Shown here: one piece after another, positions 8,836 through 17,277 of the stretch | Numbering within the stretch: position 1 is the stretch's first letter | How the letters are laid out: every line of letters starts with the position of its first letter | From: Chitinophaga dinghuensis | Lineage (GTDB): Bacteria > Bacteroidota > Bacteroidia > Chitinophagales > Chitinophagaceae | Assembly: GCF_003259435.1 (NCBI RefSeq) | Contig: NZ_QLMA01000006.1 | Coordinates: 310,001 to 374,000 of the forward strand | Reading direction: 5' to 3' | Length of the DNA stretch: 64,000 nucleotides | Program-made: the position numbers and the translations under genes | Notes under the pieces: generated by a model | Databases searched by the model: none | What the model was told of the DNA's origin: nothing | The model's input: only the letters and a program-made list of their open reading frames with translations

Positions 8836-9108
8836 TCAGAGTAAGTCGTTGTATTCCGGATGCCTTTTCATATAGGCATGCACGTAAGGGCATAATGGTT
8901 TTACCTTCAGATGCTCCGTCCTGGCATAATCCAGTACATATTTAGCCAGCTGGGATGCAATTCCTTGTCCTTCCAGTTCTGGCGGAACTTCTGTATGCAC
9001 ATAGGCGATGCCGCCCTGGAAAAGATGGTATTGAATAAATGCGGTAAAGCCGTTGATGGTGGTCTCAAACCGATGTTGAGCGGTATTTTGATGAATAGTT
9101 AATTCCAT
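8836..9108 (-). CDS. Small GNAT-family N-acetyltransferase (YidJ-like)
   Basis: 90 residues, the size of the short GNAT subgroup. The acetyl-CoA-binding motif A is EGQGIASQLAKYVLDYAR, followed by the family's PLCPYVHAYMKRHPEY tail. The target is unknown. The start ATG overlaps the stop of the upstream CDGSH gene by one base (TAATG), so translation is probably coupled. It is the last gene of the stress operon. Confidence 0.88.
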   Translation of the reverse strand: MELTIHQNTAQHRFETTINGFTAFIQYHLFQGGIAYVHTEVPPELEGQGIASQLAKYVLDYARTEHLKVKPLCPYVHAYMKRHPEYNDLL

Positions 9109-9557
9109 TATTGTTCAGGTTTATCTCTGAAATGAATTTTTACATGAGTGCCATCGCAATAAGGTTTATTGCTGGAAGCGCCACAGCGGCAAAAAGCAGT
9201 CACCTTGTTCTTATGCGTTTCATGGCCTTCTGCATCCTTTACGACGATGTTGCCATACACCAGCAGAGGGCCATTGGGCAGTGGCTCCACGATGCTCTCG
9301 GCATCAATTGCCGGGGCTACGCCTCCTTCTGCTTCCACTTCTGCATTCAGATAGTAGGTGAGCGCCCCGGAAGGGCATTGCTTTACCTGGGAGATGATAC
9401 GGTCTGTAGCTGCCCCTTCTGCTTTAATCCAGGGCTTTTCATTGGGGTTGAACACTTCCGGTAAACCATGGAAGCATACTTCAGAATGCACACATACATT
9501 CGGCTTCCATACAATGGTCACCTCACCGTTAGTGTATTTCTTAGTAATGTCTTTCAT
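9108..9557 (-). CDS. Fer4_19 plus CDGSH-type iron-sulfur protein
   Basis: 149 residues in two metal domains. Residues 1-65 match the divergent Fer4_19 mono-cluster domain (CVHSEVCFHGLPEVF, then VKQCPSGALTYY). The C-terminal part holds the CDGSH signature C-x-C-x8-C-x3-H (FCRCGASSNKPYCDGTH), the usual 2Fe-2S ligand set of three Cys and one His. The role is probably electron transfer or redox sensing, and the operon context (OsmC, dioxygenase, hydrolase) suggests thiol or electrophile stress. Its 3' end overlaps the GNAT start. Confidence 0.92.
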   Translation of the reverse strand: MKDITKKYTNGEVTIVWKPNVCVHSEVCFHGLPEVFNPNEKPWIKAEGAATDRIISQVKQCPSGALTYYLNAEVEAEGGVAPAIDAESIVEPLPNGPLLVYGNIVVKDAEGHETHKNKVTAFCRCGASSNKPYCDGTHVKIHFRDKPEQ

Positions 9558-9572
9558 TTTGAAATCCTCCTT

Positions 9573-9980
9573 TTAGTCTTGACGGGTGATTATTTTAATA
9601 GGATTACTCAATACCTTATGCACTGGGCAGGCATCTGCAATTTGTAATAGTCGCACCCTTTGCTCATCGGTAAGATCTCCTTTAAAGACGATATTACGTT
9701 CTATGATGGTGGTCAAAGGATCTGGCTTCAATTCGCTATTAAAGGCGAGTTCAATTTCTACATCTTCCAGCGGCCATTTTTTCCGGTTGGCATACATTTT
9801 AACTGTGATAGCAGTACATGCACCCAAACTGCTGAGCAGTAATTCTCCGGGACTTGGAGCGGTGTCTCCGCCGCCTATATCTTCCGGTTCATCTGATAAC
9901 CATCTGTGTCCGCGGGTATCTACAGATACCTGGTAAGGGATATTACCAATTGATACTTTTACTGATTCTTCCATTGTCAT
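9573..9980 (-). CDS. OsmC-family peroxide/thiol-stress protein
   Basis: 135 residues, the normal OsmC length. Both redox cysteines are visible: one in LLSSLGACTAITVKMYA and the second in ADACPVHKVLSNPIKI. OsmC/Ohr/YhfA proteins reduce organic hydroperoxides through this Cys pair. Ohr and general OsmC cannot be told apart from motifs alone, but the PVHK context resembles the YhfA-like group. It lies 15 nt upstream of the CDGSH gene. Confidence 0.92.
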   Translation of the reverse strand: MTMEESVKVSIGNIPYQVSVDTRGHRWLSDEPEDIGGGDTAPSPGELLLSSLGACTAITVKMYANRKKWPLEDVEIELAFNSELKPDPLTTIIERNIVFKGDLTDEQRVRLLQIADACPVHKVLSNPIKIITRQD

Positions 9981-10003
9981 AATGCTGCTTCCTTATCAAT
10001 ATT

Positions 10004-10630
10004 TTAAAATGAATCTTTCAGCCATTTGCCGGCAAGGGTGATATCCTGTTGCGAAAGGTTATGACCTGCTTCTACCTGCACGGTGCTTACTTTAAAACCA
10101 TTGGCTTCTAACAGACTGGCATAACCTGCTGTAGCGTCCGGATTTACGGTGCTATCTTCTTTTCCTGAACTTATTAAAACCGGCTGCGACTTCTCTGTTT
10201 CAAAGGCCGTTTCCAGTCCATGTAAAGGCTGCATAGGCCTGAACAATATGGCGCCGGCCAAGAGTTCCGGATAAATCATTAAGGTAGCACCGGCAATATT
10301 AGCGCCATTGGAATAGCCAACAGCTATCAGTTTGTCCGGGTCAAACCCCAGTCCCAATGAAAGTTCCTGTAAGAAATGTACCATCTCATGGGTGCGGAAA
10401 TGAACGTCCTTTTCATCAAATACGCCCATACTTAGTCTTCGAAAGAACCGGGACATGCCATGTTCCAGTACGTTGCCTCGCAGACTGAGGATGTTGAAAC
10501 CTGCGCCTATCCGCGCTCCGATAGGGAGCAAGTGAGATTCGTCTCCGCCGGTACCATGCAACAGCAATAGCGTATAGCCATTGCTGTTAACAGCAGGTTC
10601 CCAGATATATTTCATTGGTTGGAAGTCCAT
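10004..10630 (-). CDS. Alpha/beta hydrolase (phospholipase/carboxylesterase family, MhqD-like)
   Basis: 208 residues. The oxyanion-hole motif LLHGTGGDESHLLP, the nucleophile elbow GYSNGANIAG, and a C-terminal His in VEAGHNLSQQD make up the usual Ser-Asp-His triad; the Asp is probably in KEDSTVNPDA. In Firmicutes, MhqD is encoded next to the MhqO dioxygenase and acts in quinone and electrophile resistance. The same pairing is seen here, one base from the dioxygenase gene. The substrate is unknown. Confidence 0.88.
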   Translation of the reverse strand: MDFQPMKYIWEPAVNSNGYTLLLLHGTGGDESHLLPIGARIGAGFNILSLRGNVLEHGMSRFFRRLSMGVFDEKDVHFRTHEMVHFLQELSLGLGFDPDKLIAVGYSNGANIAGATLMIYPELLAGAILFRPMQPLHGLETAFETEKSQPVLISSGKEDSTVNPDATAGYASLLEANGFKVSTVQVEAGHNLSQQDITLAGKWLKDSF

Positions 10631-10631
10631 A

Positions 10632-11564
10632 TTAATCGAGCTTTATTAATTTCTTTTCAATTTCACTACGCTGTGATTCAAACTGAGGCGGTAACATCAG
10701 ATGCTGTCCCAGCTGCTCTTTAGGCTCGTCTACGGTAAATCCGGGTGTATCTGTTGCCAGTTCAAACAGTACGCCGCCTGGTTCCCGGAAATAAACGGAT
10801 TTGAAATATTTTCGGTCCAGTTGTGAGGTGATATGCAAGCCACGATCTTCCAGGATCTTGCGGAAATGTTCCTGTGCAGCCTCATCAGGAACCCTGAACG
10901 CTACATGGTGTACAGAGCCGCCAGCCACATGACCACGCATCTCCCCCTTAGCTTCTACCAGATCAATATATCCACCTTTTTCGCCATCAGGACCTGCAAA
11001 ACGATACCGGTTGGTATGATTCTTTTTCAATTCATAACCGAAAACGGATACCAGCAAATCTGCGGTAGGTTGGATGTCATCGAGGGTAAGGGTGACGTGA
11101 TGAAAGCCGCGTAACGCATGCTCATCTTTGATCTCTGCTGTTTCCCATGGTTCCCGGTTGTCCGGAAATTCGGGTACCGTCAGTTCTATTTTCAACCCAT
11201 CCGGGTCCAGAAAAGTAAGATATACTTCTCCAAACTTAGACGAAGGCTTATTGTAAATAATGTTCTCTTTTTCGAAACGTTTCAGCCAGAAATCCAGACT
11301 GCCATCGGGTACAGCATAACCGATTTCTGTGGCCATATGCGTACCACGGCGCCCTGCCATGATATCTTCCCAGGGGAAAAAAGTCAGAATAGTACCAGGA
11401 CTACCAGTTTCATCGCCATAGTAAAAATGATATGTATTGGGATCGTCAAAGTTGACGGTTTTCTTTACGAACCGTAATCCCATCACGCGCGTATAAAAGT
11501 CGAAATTACGTTTTGCGCTGCCGGAAATAGCCGTTACGTGATGTATGCCTGTAATTGCGCTCAT
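10632..11564 (-). CDS. Ring-cleaving dioxygenase of the VOC fold (MhqO/MhqA-like)
   Basis: 310 residues made of two VOC (glyoxalase) modules. Metal-ligand motifs are GIHHVTAISG at the N-terminus, FHHVTLTLDD near 155, VHHVAFRVPD near 218 and the terminal VLFELATDTPGF. This is the pattern of MhqO/MhqA proteins, annotated as ring-cleaving dioxygenases and linked to hydroquinone detoxification. It is preceded by YceI (gap 51 nt with a small hairpin) and followed directly by the hydrolase. No MarR-type regulator is in the window. Confidence 0.92.
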   Translation of the reverse strand: MSAITGIHHVTAISGSAKRNFDFYTRVMGLRFVKKTVNFDDPNTYHFYYGDETGSPGTILTFFPWEDIMAGRRGTHMATEIGYAVPDGSLDFWLKRFEKENIIYNKPSSKFGEVYLTFLDPDGLKIELTVPEFPDNREPWETAEIKDEHALRGFHHVTLTLDDIQPTADLLVSVFGYELKKNHTNRYRFAGPDGEKGGYIDLVEAKGEMRGHVAGGSVHHVAFRVPDEAAQEHFRKILEDRGLHITSQLDRKYFKSVYFREPGGVLFELATDTPGFTVDEPKEQLGQHLMLPPQFESQRSEIEKKLIKLD

Positions 11565-11587
11565 GATATACCTTCTTTTTTTAAAAG

Positions 11588-11602
11588 GCCCCGCAGCGGG
11601 GC
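11588..11602 (-). terminator. Possible weak terminator or attenuator between YceI and the dioxygenase
   Basis: GCCCCG/CGGGGC with a 3-nt loop, followed on the minus strand by CTTTT. The stem is short but G-C only. It may reduce read-through from YceI into the rest of the operon. Confidence 0.35.
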
Positions 11603-11615
11603 GGGACCGGGAATA

Positions 11616-12149
11616 TTATTTCTTTAACATCTGTACTTCACAGTGAATTTTAACTTCTTCACTCACCATTACGCCACCAGCCTCTGTTACCGCATTCCAG
11701 TTCAGGCCGAAATCCTTACGGTTGATTTTACCATGTACAGTAAAACCTGCCTTCGTATTGCCCCAGGGATCTTTCACCACACCGCCGAATTCCACATCCA
11801 GCTTAATGTTTTTTGTAATGTCCCGGATAGTCAGATCTCCCCAAAGCGTCCATGATCCATCATGATCCACACTTTCCGTTTTAGTGGCCACAAATTTTAT
11901 ATAGCGATATTTGTCGACATCAAAAAAATCAGGGCTGCGCAGATGACCATCCCGCTGCTCATTACCGGTACTAATGGAATCAATATCCACTGATGCTGTC
12001 ACTTTACCGTTCGCGAAATCCTCATCATCTGTTTCTGCGTCAACGGAGAAGGTGTTAAACTTTCCATTGATGTTGGTAATCATCAAATGTCTGATCTTAA
12101 AGCCAAGCTCGCTGTGGTCAGCGTCTGCTACCCATGTTGTTTTTGCCAT
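11616..12149 (-). CDS. YceI-family lipocalin-like protein
   Basis: 177 residues with the YceI pattern: TTWVADADHSELGFKIRHLM at the start, RDGHLRSPDFFDVDKYRYI in the middle and FTVHGKINRKDFGLNWN near the end. The fold is a beta-barrel that binds isoprenoid or amphiphilic ligands. No signal peptide is visible, so this copy is probably cytoplasmic, unlike E. coli YceI. It is the first gene of the leftward stress operon, and the long divergent region upstream (12150-12455) must hold its promoter. Confidence 0.93.
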   Translation of the reverse strand: MAKTTWVADADHSELGFKIRHLMITNINGKFNTFSVDAETDDEDFANGKVTASVDIDSISTGNEQRDGHLRSPDFFDVDKYRYIKFVATKTESVDHDGSWTLWGDLTIRDITKNIKLDVEFGGVVKDPWGNTKAGFTVHGKINRKDFGLNWNAVTEAGGVMVSEEVKIHCEVQMLKK

Positions 12150-12455
12150 AAGTGAATGTTTTATGTGGTTGAAATAAGTTGCTGCCCGTGAACAGTTTGC
12201 GTTACTCTTTAATGCTTAACAAGTCCGCTTTTTTTATTGTTCATAAGACCATACAAAGGTCAAGCTTTACCAAAAGGGATCAAATGCACAGAATAAGGAA
12301 AATGATGTACAATTTGTGCGTTACTAAAGATAAGGAATTCAATCTGATATCCTTTATACCTTATTAATCATTATTTTTTTAAAAATATTACAAACATTAT
12401 GCATAATTGATTGTTTATCTGATCGGTGTAACCTTCAGCGCTGCCATACCGAAAT
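12150..12455. other. Divergent intergenic region between YceI and TolC genes
   Basis: 306 bp, A+T-rich toward the TolC side. It should hold both divergent promoters. I could not recognise convincing boxes, an operator palindrome or an RNA gene. A 62-codon frame inside lacks any support. Confidence 0.5.
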
Positions 12456-13931
12456 ATGAACCTTATGAAACCATTTCCAGTTATCATTATCACATTGCTG
12501 TATACTGTTAACATAAAAGCCCAGAATGGTGGAAAAGAGTGGTCGCTGAAAGATTGTTACCGCATAGCAAAACAAGGAAATGCAGTGGTGCAACAAGCGC
12601 AACACTCACTCCAGGCCCGCGAATACGCCCTCCAGGCTGAAAACAGAGCCTATTTCCCAAAAGTTGACCTCCTGGCGGGCTATAACTATCTCGGGAAACC
12701 GCTGGAAATTAACCTGCAACAAGTAAAAGATGGCGTAGTAAATGGCTCCTCTACTCAAAGCGTCAATACCGCCAATGAAGTATTTCATCAAATTACCGGC
12801 GCTGATCTGCCACAACCGGTACAGGATAAAATTTATAATGCTACCAAGGGAATCATCAATACCTTGTATCCCGACTATAACCCCCAACTCGCCAAACAAT
12901 CTTATTTTACCGCCGGCGTTTTTGTGAAACAACCTATCTACCTGGGCGGGAAAATAAGTGCCGCACAGGACCTCGCCAAAGCCAATGTGAAAGCGGGCCA
13001 GTTCAACCAGCAACTGGTGGAAAAAGAACTGACCTTCGGTATCAGCGCGCAATACCTGCGTATACTCTATCTCAATACTATCCTCTCTCATGAAAGCATC
13101 ATGGTAGACGCTTTCCGCAAAAACAAAGAATATGCGGCCTCTCTGAAAAAGAATCAATTACTACCGCCATACCTGCTCAACTGGGCCAATGTGGCCTATA
13201 CACAGGCGGCCAACAGATATGCTAATCTGCAACTGGACAAACAAAATGCTTTGCTGGAACTGAATAAATTACTGGGACAGCCACTGGGAACGCCTATCGC
13301 GATTAATGATACGCTTCGATATAATGACTACAATTTAGATACGGCATATACGCCAGCAACACAATTGGAGAATAATGCTACCTACCAACTGGTGGAAAAT
13401 ACCACTGATCAGGCGAAGGTAGCGGTGAAGGCTACACGTAGTTTGTCCATGCCCAATATTTTCGCCATTGGTAATGTCAATGTCTATCAAAAAGACTTAC
13501 CCGTCACTATTCCGCCATGGTTGGTAGGAGTGGAGCTGCAATGGAATATCTTCGACGGTTTCTCCCGCGTGAAACGTACCCGCGCCAGCGAACAATTGGT
13601 GGAAGAAGCCAGGCTGGCTGCCTTCAATACCAAATCCGGCCTGGAACTGCAACTCGCCATCGCAAAAAACAAAATGGCGGCTATGCAACGGGAAGTGGCA
13701 TCCCTGGACAGCGCACGTCAGCAAGCCCGCCTCACTACTGCATTGATCACTGACCGCATGGAAAATCAGTTGTCTTCCGTTAAAGATGTTAATGAGGCTT
13801 TATTGCAGGAAGAAGAAATGGAGAAAATATATTATACCGCTGTGTTAGGCTACTACCTTGCCATGGCGGAATACTGGAATATACTGGGCACTCCGGAAGA
13901 GTTTGCCGCTTATATTGATGGAATGAAATAA
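12456..13931 (+). CDS. TolC-family outer membrane efflux protein
   Basis: 491 residues. A signal peptide ends at about residue 22 (TVNIKA before QNGG). The rest is long coiled-coil helices with the two OEP repeats (WSLKDCYRIAKQGNAVV start; VGVELQWNIFDGFSRVKRTRA in the second half, a hallmark of TolC repeats). It should form the outer-membrane trimer channel for the membrane-fusion protein and permeases that follow. The gap to the HlyD gene is 10 nt. ATG codons at 12456 and 12465 are both plausible starts. Confidence 0.95.
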   Translation: MNLMKPFPVIIITLLYTVNIKAQNGGKEWSLKDCYRIAKQGNAVVQQAQHSLQAREYALQAENRAYFPKVDLLAGYNYLGKPLEINLQQVKDGVVNGSSTQSVNTANEVFHQITGADLPQPVQDKIYNATKGIINTLYPDYNPQLAKQSYFTAGVFVKQPIYLGGKISAAQDLAKANVKAGQFNQQLVEKELTFGISAQYLRILYLNTILSHESIMVDAFRKNKEYAASLKKNQLLPPYLLNWANVAYTQAANRYANLQLDKQNALLELNKLLGQPLGTPIAINDTLRYNDYNLDTAYTPATQLENNATYQLVENTTDQAKVAVKATRSLSMPNIFAIGNVNVYQKDLPVTIPPWLVGVELQWNIFDGFSRVKRTRASEQLVEEARLAAFNTKSGLELQLAIAKNKMAAMQREVASLDSARQQARLTTALITDRMENQLSSVKDVNEALLQEEEMEKIYYTAVLGYYLAMAEYWNILGTPEEFAAYIDGMK

Positions 13932-13941
13932 ATGCATACCG

Positions 13942-14931
13942 ATGAGAGCGTTCTTTAAAAACTACTGGGCTTTACTCGTACCCATTATCATCATTATCAT
14001 CGCGCTGATATTCTTCGTGAAGAAGCCTGCTGCAAACGATAACAGCGTGATAGGTATGGTAGACGCAGATTATGTAGATGTAGCTGCGGAATTTCCAGGG
14101 CGACTGGATAGCCTGCTAGTACAACAAGGCGATACCGTTCACAAAGGACAGTTACTCGGCGTACTAAGGTCTACCGAAATTAATGCTATCCGCAATCAGG
14201 CGCTGGCTGCCATAGACGCTGCTCAGAGCCAGTTGACATTACTGGAAAAAGGCGCTCGGCCGGAAGTCATCAAAGCGGCAGATAACCTCTATAAAATTAC
14301 ACAGGACCAGTATGAACTCATGCAGAAAACATACAAGCGCATGGAAAATCTTTTCAATGATGAGGTAATTTCCGGACAAGAAAAAGACCTGGTCTATTTC
14401 AAATTGCAAGCAGCGAAAAAGGAAATGGAAACCGCCAAATTGAATATGGAAATGCTGGAGAAAGGAAATCGCCCTGAGCTGATACAGGCTGCTGCAGCCA
14501 TTCTCCGCCAGGCGAGGGAAGGTTATGAATTAACAAAAGCGCTCGCCGACAACACCTACATCCATGCGCCTACTGATGGTATTATTTCGTCGATGGTGAT
14601 TGAAGAAGGCGAAATCGTTGCGATCGGATATCCCTTAATTACATTGCAGAAGCCATCTACCTACCATATACGTTTTAATATCCGCCAGGATCAGATGAAT
14701 ACCCTCAAACCTGGAACTGTACTGCAAATGACAGTGCCAGGATGTAAACCCCAACAGTTTGATGCCCGCCTGGATAAAGTGGCTCCATCGCTGACATTCG
14801 CCAACTGGGTACCTGTAAAAGCAAAAGGGGATTTTGAACTGCGCACTTTTACAGTGGATTTTAAACCTGTAAATGAAGCGGCTATCCAGGGATTGCGCCC
14901 AGGTATGACCGCATCAGTAATACTGCCATGA
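13942..14931 (+). CDS. HlyD-family membrane-fusion (periplasmic adaptor) protein
   Basis: 329 residues. One N-terminal span (ALLVPIIIIIIALIFFVKK) is followed by a split biotinyl-lipoyl domain (VAAEFPGRLDSLLVQQGDTV, later YIHAPTDGIISSMVIEEGEI), a coiled-coil hairpin with two repeats of EKG-RPE (LLEKGARPEVIKAAD and MLEKGNRPELIQAAA), and a beta-barrel end. It should link the inner-membrane permeases to TolC. Its stop overlaps the next gene's ATG by four bases (ATGA), a sign of translational coupling. Confidence 0.94.
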   Translation: MRAFFKNYWALLVPIIIIIIALIFFVKKPAANDNSVIGMVDADYVDVAAEFPGRLDSLLVQQGDTVHKGQLLGVLRSTEINAIRNQALAAIDAAQSQLTLLEKGARPEVIKAADNLYKITQDQYELMQKTYKRMENLFNDEVISGQEKDLVYFKLQAAKKEMETAKLNMEMLEKGNRPELIQAAAAILRQAREGYELTKALADNTYIHAPTDGIISSMVIEEGEIVAIGYPLITLQKPSTYHIRFNIRQDQMNTLKPGTVLQMTVPGCKPQQFDARLDKVAPSLTFANWVPVKAKGDFELRTFTVDFKPVNEAAIQGLRPGMTASVILP

Positions 14932-16097
14932 TTACCGCCATCTATAAGATTTTTATTCGGGAATGGAAACGTATACTGACCCTCCCGGTGCACTATGTGG
15001 TGCTCCTGGTGATGCCTGCCATAGTATGCGTGATCTATGCTACCATTTACAACAATAAGTTCGCAAAAGATTTGCCGGTGGCCATCTGGGATGAAGCGCA
15101 TTCGCCTTTGTCCCGCCAATTCACTTTTCTGCTGGAAGAAACCGAGTCTATACATATCACCCACCAGGTAAATAATTATGAAGAAATAGAAAGAATGATG
15201 AAAAACGGGGAGATACTAGCCGCGCTGCACTTCCCGGCCACACTGGATAAAGATATAAAAAGTCGCCATCCTGTAACGGTTACCTTATACGCGAACGCTG
15301 CATCTATGGTCACTTCTAAGCTGATTTACAAAGATGCTGCGCAGGTAATTATCACCGCAGGTTCCGGCGTAATACTGCAAAAAATGGTGAAGACAGGCAT
15401 GCCTGCCACGCAGGCCATGTCATTGGTACTCCCTGTCAATTTACATTCCTGGGTATTGTACAATCCCAGATATGATTATCAGGCATATCTCGTACCTGGA
15501 TTAATTGCCGTTGCGCTGCAGATGATGATCATCATGGTGGCAATTCTCGTACTCAATTATGAGCGCAAAACCGGTACAATAGCGGAGTTGCAGCAATTGT
15601 CCAACGGTTCCGCTTCGGTGGTAATCACCGGTAAAATGCTGGCCCATCTGACAATGGCCTGGGTAAATTATTTGCTGGTCACCTGCGTGATGTTCCCCAT
15701 CTTCGCCGATGGATTGATCGCGTCAAATTACCCGTTGTTTTTTATGTATACCTTGTTGGCGATTGCCTGCATTGGCGTGGGGATGATGGTTTCGGCAGTT
15801 GTAAACGATGTGATGGTAGCCTGTGATATAGGCCTGTTCTATACTTCGCCGGCATTTGTTTTTAGCGGATTTACTTTTCCTCGTTGGGGAATGCCCTGGT
15901 TCGATCAGTTCTACGCGCAACTGATGCCGTTTACGCCTTTCCTGGATTCGTTTTTCAAAGTGTATTTTATGCATCTTCCTTTGAAATATTGCTACCATGA
16001 AATAACCCAGTTACTACTCTTTATTGTGGTCACTTATCCTGTGGCGATTATCATCTTTCAGCGAAAGCTCAATAAACCACTGGTACAACATGCCTAA
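14928..16097 (+). CDS. ABC-2 type transporter permease, first of a pair
   Basis: 389 residues with the ABC-2 layout. It has an N-terminal span (PVHYVVLLVMPAIVCVIYATI), a large periplasmic loop of about 150 residues with WDEAHSPLSRQF, and then five spans (GLIAVALQMMIIMVAILVL, LFFMYTLLAIACIGVGMMV, VTYPVAIIIF). It resembles YhiI/YbhS-type drug or polysaccharide exporters. No ATP-binding gene lies in this operon. Confidence 0.92.
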   Translation: MITAIYKIFIREWKRILTLPVHYVVLLVMPAIVCVIYATIYNNKFAKDLPVAIWDEAHSPLSRQFTFLLEETESIHITHQVNNYEEIERMMKNGEILAALHFPATLDKDIKSRHPVTVTLYANAASMVTSKLIYKDAAQVIITAGSGVILQKMVKTGMPATQAMSLVLPVNLHSWVLYNPRYDYQAYLVPGLIAVALQMMIIMVAILVLNYERKTGTIAELQQLSNGSASVVITGKMLAHLTMAWVNYLLVTCVMFPIFADGLIASNYPLFFMYTLLAIACIGVGMMVSAVVNDVMVACDIGLFYTSPAFVFSGFTFPRWGMPWFDQFYAQLMPFTPFLDSFFKVYFMHLPLKYCYHEITQLLLFIVVTYPVAIIIFQRKLNKPLVQHA

Positions 16098-17250
16098 TGT
16101 ATTTTCACATATAGGACAGCTATTCCTGCGGGAACTGAAGCTCGTTGCAAAGGATCATAGTCTGCTCCTGACACTCTTGTTGGCGCCACTGATCTACGCT
16201 TTTTTTTATGGGAGTATATACATGTATAAAGTAGAAGAGAAGGTAATGCTGGGTGTGGTAGACGAGGATAACTCGAACCTCTCACGCACCTTTGTGGAAC
16301 AGGTGAGCAAACTGCAGGTAGCGCAGGTGGTTCGTGCTGCCAGTATGGAGGATGCCCAGCAAAGTATGTACTATGGACAAATGCAGGGTTTTCTGTTAAT
16401 ACCCAAAGGCATGGAAAAGAAGCTGCTGGACTTAAAACAGGCCGACGTGGTGCTTGCCGTGAATGGAGCCAGGTTCCTGCCATCCAGCGAACTGGCCATG
16501 GCTATTACCAATATCGGAATGACAGTGGGAGCGGGGGTACGACTCAGGTATAACCAGATGAAAGGTAATACGACTACCATTGCTATGCAGGAAACAATGC
16601 CGGTGAATTTTGATTACAGACCCTTGTATAATACCCGTTCCAGCTATGGCGGCTTTCTGTTACCAGGACTACTGGCGCTTATCCTTCAGCAAACCTTGTT
16701 GATTGGACTGGCGGAAAGTGTGGCATTAGATCGTCAGAACAAACAGATTCCGCAACTGGTGGGAATGGCTGGTAATAGTCTCTCTACGACCCTTTGGGGC
16801 AAAGGATTGTTTTATTTCCTTTTGTTCTGTGCATACGCCGCCTTTTTCATGACCGTCAATTACCGAACCCTGGACATTCCCTTCCGGGGGCATCCCTTGG
16901 ATGTAGCCGTGGCTTTTATTATTTTTATATTTACTTTGATTCCATTGGGGTTCACGCTGGGGACGCTTTTCAAAGGCCAACTGCTGACGGCACAACTCAT
17001 GGTATTTTCCACCTATCCATTTTTTCTGTTGAGCGGCCTCGCCTGGCCTTATGATTCCCTGCCGAGGTCCATGCAACTCTTTTCTTCCTTGCTACCCACC
17101 ACTCCTTTTATGAAAATCTATGTGGCGATCGTGCAGACAGGAGCGAGTTTGGCCGATAATATGACCAGCGTTATCCATTTGCTGTTGCTGTGGATAATGT
17201 ATGTTTCCCTCGCTTTATGGCGACTCTCCATTTTGAATAGGCGGAGGTAA
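16090..17250 (+). CDS. ABC-2 type transporter permease, second of a pair
   Basis: 386 residues, same fold as the previous gene: LLLTLLLAPLIYAFFYG as first span, a soluble loop (GVVDEDNSNLSRTFVEQV), then C-terminal spans (LLPGLLALILQQTLLIGLAE; YFLLFCAYAAFFM). The frame is open upstream to 16024, but the start MPNVFSHIG at 16090 is more likely. It overlaps the previous stop by 8 bases and begins right before the cytoplasmic helix of the family. It is the last gene of the tolC-hlyD-permease-permease operon. Confidence 0.92.
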   Translation: MPNVFSHIGQLFLRELKLVAKDHSLLLTLLLAPLIYAFFYGSIYMYKVEEKVMLGVVDEDNSNLSRTFVEQVSKLQVAQVVRAASMEDAQQSMYYGQMQGFLLIPKGMEKKLLDLKQADVVLAVNGARFLPSSELAMAITNIGMTVGAGVRLRYNQMKGNTTTIAMQETMPVNFDYRPLYNTRSSYGGFLLPGLLALILQQTLLIGLAESVALDRQNKQIPQLVGMAGNSLSTTLWGKGLFYFLLFCAYAAFFMTVNYRTLDIPFRGHPLDVAVAFIIFIFTLIPLGFTLGTLFKGQLLTAQLMVFSTYPFFLLSGLAWPYDSLPRSMQLFSSLLPTTPFMKIYVAIVQTGASLADNMTSVIHLLLLWIMYVSLALWRLSILNRRR

Positions 17251-17277
17251 TCTCAAATGCAATATCTTTGTTACAGG

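Noticed and set aside
12179-12367. 62-codon frame in the divergent YceI/TolC region
   Set aside because: No recognisable motif, no ribosome site, and it spans the region needed for two promoters.
16024-16089. Longer N-terminus for the second ABC permease
   Set aside because: It would translate 22 residues that are out-of-frame sequence of the first permease; the ATG at 16090 overlaps the upstream stop in the usual way.
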